NCBI GenBank assembly: GCA_034522175.1
Contig: JAXHLQ010000001.1
Span: 1,426,001 to 1,490,000, forward strand
Source: JAIPDZ01 sp034522175
Lineage (GTDB): Bacteria; Desulfobacterota; DSM-4660; Desulfatiglandales; Desulfatiglandaceae
DNA length: 64,000 nt
Direction: 5' to 3'
The number at the start of each line of letters is the position of its first letter. The first letter of the stretch is position 1. The translations under genes and the position numbers were made by a program. Below the pieces are notes generated by a model that was given only the letters and a program-made list of their open reading frames with translations, had not been told where the DNA came from and made no database searches. Below are positions 7,650 to 18,110 of the stretch, piece by piece.

Positions 7650-8774
7650 ATGGATACCATACCCATCGTTTTGCAGAATATACTGGACAGCCTTTCCGTA
7701 GGCATTTTGGTAATCGATCCGGAGGGCCTGATCGCGGCCATCAATCGGGCGGCTTCGGAGATTTTGGGCCACACCGCCGACCCCCCTTTCGGCAAGGGAT
7801 GGGAAGCATTAATTGATGAAGATGAAAGGAACCACGACTTTCAAAACCTAATGGTGGAGGTAATAAATGAGCGAAAGGTGAATCTGAAACGGAGCCTCCG
7901 CTACTTCGGCGCCAACGGAAATACCCGTCGCCTTTCCATTAGTGGTTCCGTGTTGACCGAGGGCCGTCACACGGGTGGGATTGCCATACTCATCAATGAC
8001 GTGACCGAACTTCATCACGCGCACGAAATTGAAAAAACCGTGTTAAGAGAGAAGAGCGCCCTTCAGCACGAAAGGGCGGAAAGTATACGGAACCTGGCCG
8101 AGGCCGTTGCCCACCAGATACGAAATCCGGTCATGTCCATCGGCGGGTTTTCCCTGCGTATGCTCAAGGGTACGGGCGAAAATGATCCAAACCGGAAGTA
8201 TGTGGAGATGATATTGGATGGGAGCAGGAGACTGGAGGATGTGGTCTCGGCCGTGAGCAGCTACACAAAACTGATGGAGATATCCCCCAGGAAGACACTG
8301 CTGCCGGAATTGGTGGCGGAGGCGAAGAAGGGCATTCAGGCAAAGGTAGACGCGCTTTCAAGAAAAATTGACTGGAACCTTTCCTTGGAGCCGATTGAGA
8401 TCCGAGTGGATCCAGAATTTTTTGTTCTTGCACTGAAAGAGATTTTTTTGAATGCCCTGGAGTTTTGTGATGAGGCGTGCGCGACCATCGAGGTGCAGCT
8501 TCTCAAACAGAAAAATCATATGCATTTGGAGATCAGAGATCAAGGCCCGGGCATTTCAGAAGCGAACTTGCCCTTCATATTCGATCCGTTTTTTACCACC
8601 AAGGCCGTGGGCGTGGGGATGGGGCTGTGCAAGGCCAAGCGGATTATTTCGGAGCACAAGGGAAAAATCGTCGTGAAGAGCCGTCGCGGGCGCGGCACAG
8701 CGGTAACCATCCGCCTTCCCGGCGGGGTCGTGCCCCCTTACCGTCCGCAGGAACCGGGGCACGGTTATTCTTGA
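7650..8774 (+). CDS. PAS-domain sensor histidine kinase
   Basis: A 374-residue cytoplasmic kinase: PAS (about residues 8-125, SLSVGILVIDPEGLIAAINR), a linker coiled coil, phosphoacceptor helix with LAEAVAHQIRNPVMSIGGF (His in AHQIRNP), and HATPase with N-box LKEIFLNALEF, G-boxes IRDQGPGISEANLPFIFDPF and GVGMGLCKAKRI. There is no membrane segment and no receiver domain, and no response regulator gene is next to it, so its partner is elsewhere. The start at 7650 lacks a clear ribosome site. It precedes the dTDP-rhamnose genes by 32 bp and may be cotranscribed with them. Confidence 0.85.
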   Translation: MDTIPIVLQNILDSLSVGILVIDPEGLIAAINRAASEILGHTADPPFGKGWEALIDEDERNHDFQNLMVEVINERKVNLKRSLRYFGANGNTRRLSISGSVLTEGRHTGGIAILINDVTELHHAHEIEKTVLREKSALQHERAESIRNLAEAVAHQIRNPVMSIGGFSLRMLKGTGENDPNRKYVEMILDGSRRLEDVVSAVSSYTKLMEISPRKTLLPELVAEAKKGIQAKVDALSRKIDWNLSLEPIEIRVDPEFFVLALKEIFLNALEFCDEACATIEVQLLKQKNHMHLEIRDQGPGISEANLPFIFDPFFTTKAVGVGMGLCKAKRIISEHKGKIVVKSRRGRGTAVTIRLPGGVVPPYRPQEPGHGYS

Positions 8775-8806
8775 CACGCTCTTAAAGGGGGATCACTGAG
8801 AAAAAA

Positions 8807-9688
8807 ATGAAGGTTGTAATCACCGGGGGGATGGGGCAGTTGGGTGAGGACTGCCGCGCGGTTCTTGAGAAGAAAATGCAGGTGGTCTCGCTCGCGTCCA
8901 CGGACCTTGATATTACCCGCGTTGAGGCGGTCCATCAACTGATGACGGACGCTAAACCGGACATCCTCTTGAACTGCGCCGCATTTACCAGGGTGGACGA
9001 CTGTGAAAGCCAAAAGGAGAGGGCTTGGCAGGTGAATGCGGAAGGCCCCGGGAATCTGGCCGTCGCTTCGAAGGCGACAGGGACCAAATTGATCCACATC
9101 TCTTCGGATTATGTTTTTGATGGAAAAAAACCCGTACCTGAATCCTATACGGAAGAAGATTTAACGAATCCTGTCTCTTTTTACGGCAAAAGCAAACGGG
9201 CGGGGGAAACGGCTGTTATCGAGGAAAGCGATCATTATATAATTCTCCGAACGGCATGGCTTTACGGGATCGGGGGCGGAAATTTTCTAAAGACCATCTT
9301 GCGGCTGGCCCTGACGGATTCGAAAAGGACGCTAAGGGTGGTGAACGATCAATTCGGATCACCCACATGGTCCTATACGCTGGCACGCCAGATCGAAAAA
9401 CTGATTGATACCGATGGCCGGGGCATATATCATGCGACCGCCGAGGGGTATTGCACCTGGTATGAGCTGGCCGTCCGGTTTCTTGAAAAGATGGGGGTTC
9501 CCCACGCTGTTGTCCCCTGTACAACAGTGGACTATCCAACGCCCGCAACAAGGCCCATGAACTCGATTCTGGAAAATCGAATGCTGAATGCCGCCGGATT
9601 GAATCTGATGAATCCGTGGGAGGCAGACCTGGCGGAATTCGTATCCATCTTTAAAGAGCGGTTGATTCAGGAGGCAAGTAAGGAATAG
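8807..9688 (+). CDS. rfbD: dTDP-4-dehydrorhamnose reductase
   Basis: A 293-residue short-chain reductase that reduces dTDP-4-keto-L-rhamnose to dTDP-L-rhamnose. The NAD(P)-binding loop is GGMGQLG at residues 7-13. HISSDYVFDG supplies the catalytic Ser/Thr region and FYGKSKRAGE the Tyr-x3-Lys pair. It is the first of four contiguous rhamnose genes (rfbD, rfbB, rfbA, rfbC); the stop lies 1 bp before the rfbB start. The nucleotide sugar feeds O-antigen or other surface polysaccharide. The symbol follows the rfb naming (rmlD is equivalent). Confidence 0.93.
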   Translation: MKVVITGGMGQLGEDCRAVLEKKMQVVSLASTDLDITRVEAVHQLMTDAKPDILLNCAAFTRVDDCESQKERAWQVNAEGPGNLAVASKATGTKLIHISSDYVFDGKKPVPESYTEEDLTNPVSFYGKSKRAGETAVIEESDHYIILRTAWLYGIGGGNFLKTILRLALTDSKRTLRVVNDQFGSPTWSYTLARQIEKLIDTDGRGIYHATAEGYCTWYELAVRFLEKMGVPHAVVPCTTVDYPTPATRPMNSILENRMLNAAGLNLMNPWEADLAEFVSIFKERLIQEASKE

Positions 9689-9689
9689 C

Positions 9690-10742
9690 ATGAAAAATAT
9701 TCTGGTCACGGGGGGTTGCGGTTTTATCGGCTCCAACTTTATCCGGTATCTACTTGAAGAATCCGATTTTGGCGGCCGAGTGGTCAACGTGGATTGCCTC
9801 ACCTACGCCGGGAATCCAGAGAACCTTTCCGATGTACAGGCAGCCTTTCCGGAGCGGTACGTGTTTGTGCAGGGAGATATCTGTGACCGGGAGTCAATGG
9901 GGCGCATATTTGACACCCATGAAATCGACAGCGTCTGCCATTTCGCCGCCGAATCTCATGTGGACCGGTCCATTGTCGGGCCCGATGCATTCATCAAGAC
10001 CAATATTGCGGGTACGTTCAATCTGTTGGAACTGGCCCGGACCCGGGACGGGCAGATGAAGCGATTTCACCACATCAGCACGGATGAGGTCTACGGCAGC
10101 CTTGGAAGAGAAGGGTATTTCACTGAGGAGACAGCCTATCGACCCAACAGTCCCTATTCCGCATCCAAGGCATCCTCCGATCATCTAATGCGGGCCTATT
10201 ACAAAACCTATGGCCTTCCAATGACCATCTCCAACTGCTCAAACAACTATGGCCCTTATCAATTTCCCGAGAAGCTGATTCCACTGATGATCCTCAATGC
10301 CCTTGAAGGAAAACCCCTGCCGGTTTACGGTGACGGGCTCAATATCAGGGACTGGCTCTATGTCCGGGATCACTGTACGGCCATATGGCAAATCATGAAA
10401 GACGGGACGACGGGGGAGATGTACAACATCGGTGGGAACACAGAGATGGAAAATATCCGGATTGTCGAAATGGTTTGCGACATGGTGGATCGTTTCAGGC
10501 CACCCAAAGGAATGAGAAGTCGGAGAGATCTCATCACGTTTGTCAAAGACCGGCCCGGTCATGACCGCAGGTATGCCATCGATTTTTCAAAGCTGACGAA
10601 GGCACTGGGATGGATACCGGAAGAGTCACTGAGTACCGGCATTGAAAAAACCGTCCGCTGGTATATTGATCATCAAGGGTGGGTCAACCGGGTCCGAACG
10701 GGAGAATACCAGTCCTGGATTGATGCACACTATGGCAAATGA
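9690..10742 (+). CDS. rfbB: dTDP-glucose 4,6-dehydratase
   Basis: A 350-residue extended short-chain dehydrogenase that converts dTDP-glucose to dTDP-4-keto-6-deoxyglucose. It shows GGCGFIGSNF at residues 7-16 (NAD loop), HFAAESHVDRS, HISTDEVYG (catalytic Asp-Glu after the Thr), and YSASKASSDH (Tyr-x3-Lys), then RDWLYVRDH. Full length. It is placed 1 bp after rfbD, indicating translational coupling, and just ahead of rfbA. Confidence 0.95.
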   Translation: MKNILVTGGCGFIGSNFIRYLLEESDFGGRVVNVDCLTYAGNPENLSDVQAAFPERYVFVQGDICDRESMGRIFDTHEIDSVCHFAAESHVDRSIVGPDAFIKTNIAGTFNLLELARTRDGQMKRFHHISTDEVYGSLGREGYFTEETAYRPNSPYSASKASSDHLMRAYYKTYGLPMTISNCSNNYGPYQFPEKLIPLMILNALEGKPLPVYGDGLNIRDWLYVRDHCTAIWQIMKDGTTGEMYNIGGNTEMENIRIVEMVCDMVDRFRPPKGMRSRRDLITFVKDRPGHDRRYAIDFSKLTKALGWIPEESLSTGIEKTVRWYIDHQGWVNRVRTGEYQSWIDAHYGK

Positions 10743-10830
10743 GGTCCACGCGGATCCATCCGGTTTTTAGGCCGGTATTAGAGACCCCGTGCCGGGCTTG
10801 AAAAAATCCTTGAAAAACGGAGATGAATTG

Positions 10831-11727
10831 ATGAAGGGAATCATTCTGGCAGGGGGATCGGGGACGAGGCTTGATCCGATCACGCGGGTGGTCAGTAAGC
10901 AATTGATGCCGGTTTATGACAAACCGATGATTTACTACCCGCTTTCCGTTCTTATGCTGGCGGGGATTCGGGACATCCTTATCATATCGACACCTGAGGA
11001 TCTGCCCAGATTCAGCGAGCTCTTAGGTGACGGAAACCATATCGGGCTGTGCTTTTCGTACGCGGAACAACCCAAACCGGAGGGGCTGGCCCAGGCCTTC
11101 ATCATCGGGAAAGAATTTATCGGCAATGATCACGTCGCCCTGGTCCTGGGAGATAACATCTTTCATGGCCGCGGGCTCACCCAAATATTTGATCGATGCG
11201 CCGGACTCACCCAAGGGGGCATCATCTTCGGGTACTTAGTGAGCGATCCCGAGCGCTACGGTGTGGTGACATTTGATGATCGTAACCGAGTCACGGGCAT
11301 CGAAGAAAAGCCTGTGGAACCCAAATCAAGGTATGCGGTACCGGGACTCTACTTCTATGACAACGATGTGATTTCCATAGCCGAAAATTTGAAGCCCTCA
11401 GCCCGGGGCGAGCTTGAGATCACGGATGTCAATTTGGAATATATGCGCCGGGGCCAATTGAGTGTCGAACTTCTCGGCAGAGGGTTTGCGTGGCTCGATA
11501 CGGGGACCCATGCATCCCTGCAGCGGGCAAGCAGCTTTGTCCAGGCCATACAGGATCGCCAAGGGCTCAAGATTGCCTGTATCGAAGAGATCGCCTTCAG
11601 AAAAGGATATATCGACCAGACAAGACTCGAACAATTGGCACAAGACATGCTCAAAAACGAATATGGTCAGTATCTTATGGAAATCGCCTCAGAGGAGAGA
11701 GTTGGAAACCATGGGATTGAAATGTAG
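10831..11727 (+). CDS. rfbA: Glucose-1-phosphate thymidylyltransferase
   Basis: A 298-residue nucleotidyltransferase making dTDP-glucose, the first step of the dTDP-rhamnose route. The signature GGSGTRLDPIT then SKQLMPVYDKPMIYYPL is at the N-terminus, and LVLGDNIFHG holds the metal-binding Asp. The ATG at 10831 (MKGIILAGG) is preferred over one 42 bp upstream because the family begins there and a GGAG lies at 10819-10822. Its 3' end overlaps rfbC by 17 bp. Confidence 0.93.
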   Translation: MKGIILAGGSGTRLDPITRVVSKQLMPVYDKPMIYYPLSVLMLAGIRDILIISTPEDLPRFSELLGDGNHIGLCFSYAEQPKPEGLAQAFIIGKEFIGNDHVALVLGDNIFHGRGLTQIFDRCAGLTQGGIIFGYLVSDPERYGVVTFDDRNRVTGIEEKPVEPKSRYAVPGLYFYDNDVISIAENLKPSARGELEITDVNLEYMRRGQLSVELLGRGFAWLDTGTHASLQRASSFVQAIQDRQGLKIACIEEIAFRKGYIDQTRLEQLAQDMLKNEYGQYLMEIASEERVGNHGIEM

Positions 11728-12274
11728 AGAGACGGAACTGCCGGGCGTCTTGTTCATTGAACCCCGGGTTTTTAGTGACGACCGTGGGTTCTTCATGGAA
11801 ACATACCATTTGGAAAAATACAGGGGGGCCGGCGTTGATGATCCCTTTGTTCAGGATAATCTGTCTCACTCCAGGCGGGGCACCCTCCGCGGGCTTCACT
11901 ACCAGCTCAAGCACCCTCAGGGCAAGCTGATTTATGCGGTTTCAGGGGAGATCCTTGACATTGCAGCGGATATCAGAAAGGGATCCCCCATGTTTGGGCG
12001 GTGGATATCCACCGTTCTTTCGGCGGAAAACCGTTGCCAGCTGTATGTGCCCGGAGGATTTGCGCACGGTTTCTGCGTGCTGAGTGAGACGGCTGATGTC
12101 ATGTACAAATGCACAGATCTGTATGCACCCGGAGATGAGTATGGCATCCTCTGGTCAGACCCTGACATGAATATTCAGTGGCCCGTTGATACGCCGGTAT
12201 TGTCAGAGAAGGATGCCAGGAACCCGGCTTTGCGCGATGTACCAGAAAATCTGCTCCCTGTTTATGCGCCCTAA
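11711..12274 (+). CDS. rfbC: dTDP-4-dehydrorhamnose 3,5-epimerase
   Basis: A 187-residue cupin enzyme that epimerises C3 and C5 of dTDP-4-keto-6-deoxyglucose. RRGTLRGLHYQ includes the catalytic-region His, and FAHGFCVLSE and DVMYKCTDLYAPGDEYGILW are family blocks. The ATG at 11711 (MGLKCRETELPGV) fits the family start and has GAGGAGAG at 11692-11699. It overlaps the end of rfbA, so the four rfb genes form one operon. Confidence 0.93.
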   Translation: MGLKCRETELPGVLFIEPRVFSDDRGFFMETYHLEKYRGAGVDDPFVQDNLSHSRRGTLRGLHYQLKHPQGKLIYAVSGEILDIAADIRKGSPMFGRWISTVLSAENRCQLYVPGGFAHGFCVLSETADVMYKCTDLYAPGDEYGILWSDPDMNIQWPVDTPVLSEKDARNPALRDVPENLLPVYAP

Positions 12275-12323
12275 TTCGGCTCATTGGAGAATCTGAGATA
12301 TGGGGATCAGCGGAGAATATCGA

Positions 12324-14168
12324 ATGAATCGGACACGGTTGAATGCCAAGCGACGCATCGTTCGGGTGGTGTGGGGCATGGTTCACCTTGTGACGATGCT
12401 GGCGCTTTTTTCAGGGCCGGCGTCCGGTGAAGAAATACAGAAAGATAAAAGACCGTTGACTGGCGGTTATGGTCAGGTGATTCAGCGACTATCTGAAAAT
12501 CCGAAAATCCACGGTCCCGGGGATATATTGGACCGTTTTGCAGGGGGCGAAGCGACAAGCCGGGTGATTGTCAATCTCAAAAAGCCCGCGGGGGCGCCGG
12601 GTCCGGGAAGGTTCGGAAATATCGAGGAGCGGGATGTACTGAGGAACATGGTAAGGGAGCGTCAGGGCCGGCTCCTGCCCGCGCTTGATCCTGCGGCGGT
12701 CCAGGTGACGAATCGGTTTCGGTATGTATTCGCCTTTTCAAGTGTCGTCACCTTGAAAGGACTTGAGGCCCTCGTGGAGAGCAGCGATGTGATATCAATC
12801 GAAGCAGACCATAAGGTCTATGCCCAACTGGCCCAGGGCATTTCCCTGATCAATGCTGTGGGGCCGCGGAACCAATACAGCGGCAGCGGTTTGTCCATCG
12901 CCATCTGCGACACCGGAATTGATTACTCCCATCCCAAACTCGGCGGCGGCGGTTTTCCCAATGCCAAGGTGATTGGCGGGTACGACACCGGCGAGGACAA
13001 GACGGATCCCATGGACAGGAACGGCCATGGCACGGCGTGTGCCGGTATTGCGGCAGGGGATTCGGGCAGCATTGGGGATTACATCGGCGGGGTCGCCTAT
13101 GATGCCCGGCTGTATGCCTTGAAAATCACCGATACCCAGACGGGGGGAAGCGCCTGGACCTCAGATATGATCGAGGCCTGGGAATGGTGTATTACCCATC
13201 AGAATGATGATCCCGATAACCCCATCATGATCATCAGCACCAGCTTTGGTGGGGATCGGTATTTCAGCACCTGTGACAACGCCTCAGTGGCCATGAGCTC
13301 GGCTGCATCCAATGCGGTGGCAGCCGGGATGACCCTCTTTGTTTCTTCAGGAAACGAGGGGCATTGTAATGCCATCAGCTGGCCTGCCTGTATTTCCCAT
13401 GTGAACAGTGTGGGTGCGGTGTATGATGCACATTTCGCCACCAATGCCATCGGTTGGTGCGTTTCCTCTGAATCGTGTGCCTCAAAAATAGCAACCCCTG
13501 GATGTTCGACCGGATGGTATTCGCCGGAAGTCCCCTATGCGGATCGGGTCATTGTGTATTCGAATACGGCTTCCTTCCTGTCCATGTTAGCCCCTTCCAA
13601 CTGGGCCACCACGACCCGGTTGGGGGATGGGTACTACAACAGTGCCTACGGGTTTGGGGGTACATCGGCGGCCTGTCCCTATGCAGCCGGAGCCGCGGCC
13701 TGTCTTCAGAGCGCCAGCAGATCTTTAAGAGGAGCATATCTGACGCCGGCTGAGGTCAAAACCATATTGAGGGACACCGGGGACCCCATCAGGGATGGGA
13801 AAGTTGATGTTACCATACCGCGGGTAAACCTGGGCAGCGCCATCGACGCTTTGGCGGGCGATTCCACGTACTATGTGGCACTCTCCGGGTCATGTGGCGG
13901 CAAAAGGCCCTGCTATCAAACCATCGGTGAGGCGATTTTAGATGCCGTGAACGGCAGTACCATAAAGATCGCCCAGGGAAGCTATGACGAAGCCTTGGTC
14001 ATTGATTCAGGAAAGGATCTGACGCTGAGTGGGGGGTGGGACGCTTCCTTCGTCGCACAATCCGCCACCTCCACCATACGTTCCATGACCATCGAGAACA
14101 GTCAAGGGGCGATTACGGCGGAATATCTCATCTTTCAGGAGGTCGGGACGTCAGGGGCATTCAAATGA
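12324..14168 (+). CDS. Secreted subtilisin-like (S8) serine protease
   Basis: About 614 residues from the ATG at 12324 (CGGAG at 12311-12315); an ATG 24 bp upstream is in frame. A basic N-terminus followed by VHLVTMLALFSGPASG looks like a signal peptide. The catalytic triad is visible: Asp196 in CDTGIDYSHP, His235 in NGHGTACAG and Ser448 in GGTSAACPYAAG, with the oxyanion region SSGNEG. Residues before about 160 (with a VIVNLKK strand and KGLEALVESSDVISIEAD) look like an I9-type propeptide. The last 90 residues (YQTIGEAILDAVNGSTIKIA, then LTLSGGWD) resemble a beta-helix repeat that might bind sugar or protein. Probably exported; the substrate is unknown. Confidence 0.87.
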   Translation: MNRTRLNAKRRIVRVVWGMVHLVTMLALFSGPASGEEIQKDKRPLTGGYGQVIQRLSENPKIHGPGDILDRFAGGEATSRVIVNLKKPAGAPGPGRFGNIEERDVLRNMVRERQGRLLPALDPAAVQVTNRFRYVFAFSSVVTLKGLEALVESSDVISIEADHKVYAQLAQGISLINAVGPRNQYSGSGLSIAICDTGIDYSHPKLGGGGFPNAKVIGGYDTGEDKTDPMDRNGHGTACAGIAAGDSGSIGDYIGGVAYDARLYALKITDTQTGGSAWTSDMIEAWEWCITHQNDDPDNPIMIISTSFGGDRYFSTCDNASVAMSSAASNAVAAGMTLFVSSGNEGHCNAISWPACISHVNSVGAVYDAHFATNAIGWCVSSESCASKIATPGCSTGWYSPEVPYADRVIVYSNTASFLSMLAPSNWATTTRLGDGYYNSAYGFGGTSAACPYAAGAAACLQSASRSLRGAYLTPAEVKTILRDTGDPIRDGKVDVTIPRVNLGSAIDALAGDSTYYVALSGSCGGKRPCYQTIGEAILDAVNGSTIKIAQGSYDEALVIDSGKDLTLSGGWDASFVAQSATSTIRSMTIENSQGAITAEYLIFQEVGTSGAFK

Positions 14169-14296
14169 CGGCTTTGTGAACGGCCAAGCGGACCGTGCCA
14201 CCCCATGGCATTCCCGCCGACACTCCGCCATGATAAAGTAAAGGGGGCCAGTCGTCAAAATGAGGAGAAGCCGCTCAACTCTCAGTTTGTGAATAT

Positions 14297-16887
14297 GTGA
14301 CGATGACCCGGAAAAGACAGAAAAATGTCGCTTTAGATTCCGATACGACCTCCGGCACGCTGGGCACATTTGCAGGGGTATTTACCCCAAGTATCCTCAC
14401 CATCCTGGGGATTATTCTATTTCTTCGCCTCGGCTATGTGGTGGGGAGGGCCGGTCTGGAAAGGGCATTGCTCATTATTTGCCTGGCCAATGCCATCTCG
14501 GTCCTCACCAGTATCTCTCTGTCTGCCATCGCCACCAACCTCCGCGTCAAAGGCGGCGGAGACTATTACCTGATTTCCCGAACCCTGGGGTGGAATTCGG
14601 CGGTGCCATCGGCATTGTGCTGTTTCTGGCCCAGTCTGTTTCCATTGCCTTTTATTGCGTCGGTTTCGGTGAAGCGATCCGGAGCATGCTCCCCCCTGAG
14701 ACTTGTATCACTCCACAAGTTATTGCCGTACTGGCGGTTGGCTTTCTGTTTGTCTTTGCCTGGCTTGGTGCGGATTGGGCCACCAAGTTCCAATTTCTTG
14801 TCATGGCGCTCCTGTCGATGGCCCTTATTTCTTTTTTTTGGGGCGGTCTGGATAAATGGGAAGGTTCGGTTTTTACGGCCAATCTAACAGCACCTGCCCA
14901 AACGCTTCCCTTTTGGGTCCTCTTCGCCATCTTTTTTCCAGCGGTTACCGGTTTTACCCAGGGCGTCAGTATGTCCGGAGATCTTAAGGATCCGGGCCGG
15001 AGTCTCCCGTTGGGGACCTTTATGGCGGTGGGGCTATCCATTGTGGTCTACTTTGGCGTGGCCATGGTTTTTGCAGGGGCCCTGCCTGCGGATGTGCTGG
15101 GCGGGGATTACAATGCGATAAAGCGGGTGGCTCGAATCAATTTTCTGATTGATGCGGGAGTGATCTCAGCCACGCTCTCCTCTGCCATGGCCTCCTTCCT
15201 GGGCGCCCCTCGTATTCTTCAGTCCCTGTCCGCGGATCGTATCTTTCCTTTTCTTACGTTTTTTGCCAAAGCCGAGGGCCCCCTGAAAAACCCCCGAAGG
15301 GGGGTGTTACTCTCCTCGGCCATTGCACTTGCCACCATTGCGCTGGGGAATCTCAATATGATTGCACCGGTGGTGTCCATGTTTTTTCTTATTTCATATG
15401 GTCTTCTGAATTATGCCACATTTTTTGAATCCAGATCCGCCAGCCCGTCCTTCCGGCCGCGTTTTCGATGGTTTGATGCCCGGTTGAGCCTCCTGGGATT
15501 TATTGCCTGCCTAAGTGTGATGTTGGCCATAGACATTACCGCCGGCATTGTGGCCATCTCACTCCTGTTTGCTGTTTATCAGTATCTCAAACGGACGGCT
15601 GGCCCTGCAAGGTGGGCCGACAGCCGTCGCTCCTATCATCTGCAACGCATTCGCGAAAATCTCCTGGCCGCTGAAGCCGAGCCGGAACACCCCCGGGACT
15701 GGCGTCCCCAGGTGGCGGCGTTTTCCGATGACCCGCACCGGCGTGTGCAATTGTTGACGTTTGCTTCCTGGATCGAGGGCAAAAGCGGTCTGACCGCGGC
15801 GGTGCGTGTGCTGGAGGGAGAGGGCTTGAAGATGTTGAAGGCCCGGGATGAGGCCGAGGCCGAATTGCGGAAAAGCATTTCCGAAAACGGCCTGCATGCC
15901 TTTCCCCTCGTGGTTATTGCACCGGAGCTGGGTGTGGCCGTCCATACGCTCGTCCAGACCCTGGGTATCGGTCCGGTCCGGGTGAATACCCTCCTTTTGA
16001 ACTGGCTTGAAAAGCTCCCCGGGAAGCTTCTGGGTCTCAGTCAGATTCGATACAGTCGATACATCCGAATGGCCTTTAGACTCGGGTGTAACATTATCAT
16101 CCTGGATGCAGAGGCAGAGGAGTGGCAGAAACTGGAATCTGTGGCGGGCCACGAAAGACGTATCGATGTCTGGTGGAACGGTGACGCCACAAGTCGTCTC
16201 ATGCTCCTCTTGGCCTATCTCATCAAACGGGATGCTGCCTGGGAAGAGGCTGTGATCCGTGTGCTGACGGTTCCTGAGCATTCCACAGCCACGGACAGAG
16301 GGGATGAAGCAGTGAAGCAGCTGCTGAATGACGTCCGCATTGCGGCCCAGGTCGAATTTGTGGAAGACAGGAAGGCGGAGACGATTGCCGCCCATTCAGG
16401 GGATGCAGCGCTTGTGTTTATGCCGTTTCGCCTGCAGGGTAATCGAATGGTTGGATTCTTCCAGGAAGCCTTGGAGGAAATCCTGGAGCCGCTTTCCGTG
16501 GTGGCATTGGTGCTGGCTGCCGAGGATATCGACCTGGATGCAGAGCCCGAGGAGGGAAAGGCGGCGGAAATGGCGGAGGCCACCGACGCCCTGGAGGACG
16601 CGAAGAAGCGGGCGGAGGAGACCCAGAAGGAGGTGAAAGAAGCCAAGGCGGAATCAGAAGAGATGACGCGTCGCCTGAATGAGGCCAAGTCAGAGGGAAA
16701 AGACATCGACCTTATTAATGAGCTGGAGGCCGGTGTAACAGAAGCTCAGGAGAGGATGGATAAGGCCCTCAGAAAGAGCGGAAAAGCCATGGCCCGGCTG
16801 GAAGCAGCGGAAAAAACGGCCGAGGCGGCGGGTGTGTTTGAGAAAAGAACGGAAGAGGCCAGGGCGGAAGATACAGACAGTGAATGA
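14297..16887 (+). pseudogene. SLC12-type amino acid/cation-chloride transporter, frameshifted
   Basis: Two overlapping frames make one protein of about 863 residues. The first gives GTFAGVFTPSILTILGIILF and GGDYYLISRTLG; the second continues VEFGGAIGIVLFLAQSV. Adding one G to the GGGG at 14587-14590 joins them as SRTLGVEFGGAIG, exactly the family sequence. About 12 membrane segments follow (to near residue 430), then a soluble C-terminal domain with QIRYSRYIRMAF, as in SLC12/KCC proteins, and an Ala/Glu/Lys-rich coiled coil over the last 120 residues. The start may be GTG 14297 or ATG 14303. It is annotated as disrupted, but an assembly indel is the likelier cause. Confidence 0.8.
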
Positions 16888-16915
16888 GCCAATAGGCGCA
16901 ACAGGAGGGGTAAAG

Positions 16916-17302
16916 ATGAAAACTGAGAAAAAAATGGTATCCACAGAGAATGCTCCGAAACCGGTCGGACCGTACAGCCAGGGAATTCTGGCGGGGGACA
17001 CGCTTTATTGTGCGGGACAAATCGGGATCGACCCGCTAACCGGATCTCTCGTCGACGGAGGCGTTGAAAAGGAAACAGATCAGGTGCTTCGAAATCTGGG
17101 AGCGGTTCTCGAGGCTGCCGGTATGACCTATATCGATGTGGTCATGGTAAGCGTGTTCTTGAAGGACATGAATGATTTCGCAACGATGAACGGGGTGTAT
17201 GGCCGATATTTCGAAGCGATGCCCCCGGCTCGACAGGCCATAGCGGTCCGGGGTCTGCCCGGAAATGCCAATGTTGAGATCTCCCTTGTGGCTGCAAGGT
17301 AA
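16916..17302 (+). CDS. ridA: RidA family enamine/imine deaminase
   Basis: A 128-residue protein with the RidA/YjgF/UK114 pattern: PVGPYSQGILAGDTLYCAGQ, VLRNLGAVLEAAGM, VFLKDMNDFATMN, and PARQAIAVRGLPGNANVEIS, where Arg of PARQA is the conserved carboxylate-binding residue. It hydrolyses reactive 2-aminoacrylate-type intermediates. The ATG at 16916 has an excellent ribosome site (AGGAGGGG at 16903-16910), which rules out the longer upstream frame. It follows the transporter by 28 bp and may be cotranscribed. Confidence 0.93.
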   Translation: MKTEKKMVSTENAPKPVGPYSQGILAGDTLYCAGQIGIDPLTGSLVDGGVEKETDQVLRNLGAVLEAAGMTYIDVVMVSVFLKDMNDFATMNGVYGRYFEAMPPARQAIAVRGLPGNANVEISLVAAR

Positions 17303-17328
17303 ATGAATTTAAAAAGATTGATTTCCCT

Positions 17329-18053
17329 TCATCCAGTGGGCTTTTCCCATAAAGGAGAAAGGCCCAGGTAGATGCCGAAGAAGATCATGAACAGCCCGCA
17401 ACAGGCCAGGATCAGATAGTAGAGCTTTTGATTCAGCTTTCTGATGCCGAAAAAGGAGAGTGTAGAGACCACGACATACCATATAAGATCTCCGGCCTCG
17501 TGCCCGAGAAAAAAGGCCAGGAGGCCATGCCAATTTTGAAGGGACAAATTGAACTGGATCATAAAGGCGAATCCGATGGTTGCCCACCAGACCCACCAGT
17601 AAGGGTTGGCCATTGAGATTAAGATGCCACCAACGAACGGATTTTCAAGCCAGTTGCCCCTCCGGACGTCTGACGAGGGGCCATTTGGATCCGAAGGGTT
17701 TAAAAAATCCGTGCGGATTTTTCCTTGATAGACATTTCGAACGATACCGGCTCCGAAAAAAATGAGAATCAGCCCGCCCACAACACCGATGATCCGAACC
17801 ACATATACATTTTTGAGTACAAAGGAAAACCCGAATATCAAAAGTATAATGATAACCATTTCAAGCAGGGCATGACCGGTGATAATCCACACCCCCATCA
17901 GATAGCCCCGTCGCCTGGTCTTTGCAGATTTGATGATGGTGTAGGTAAGGAGGGTTCCGGGGACAGGGCGCCGGTCAGGGCCACCAGGAATGAAAAGGAA
18001 AAAATGACCCAGAAACTTGATACAGGATCGGTGATGTCAGTGTTTGGCGTCAT
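17329..18053 (-). pseudogene. LysE family exporter, frameshifted near the N-terminus
   Basis: The downstream frame gives a clean LysE C-terminal region (TYTIIKSAKTRRRGYLMGVW, GGILISMANPYWWVWWATIG, FFLGHEAGDLIWY). Upstream, another frame starts at ATG 18053 and reads FSFSFLVALTGALSP. Adding one G to the short GG run (plus-strand CC at 17957-17958) yields GALSPGTLLTYT, the conserved first membrane helix of LysE. The repaired protein is about 241 residues with six membrane segments; it would export amino acids or similar small molecules. Another single-base lesion, probably an assembly error. Confidence 0.75.
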
Positions 18054-18110
18054 ATGAATAGCCGGTGGTCAAGTATGTAAAGCATATGTTGAGAGGGGGG
18101 CTTTCCAATG

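Noticed and set aside
10789..10830. Longer N-terminus for RfbA
   Set aside because: The extra 14 residues are absent from the family and the later ATG has the ribosome site.
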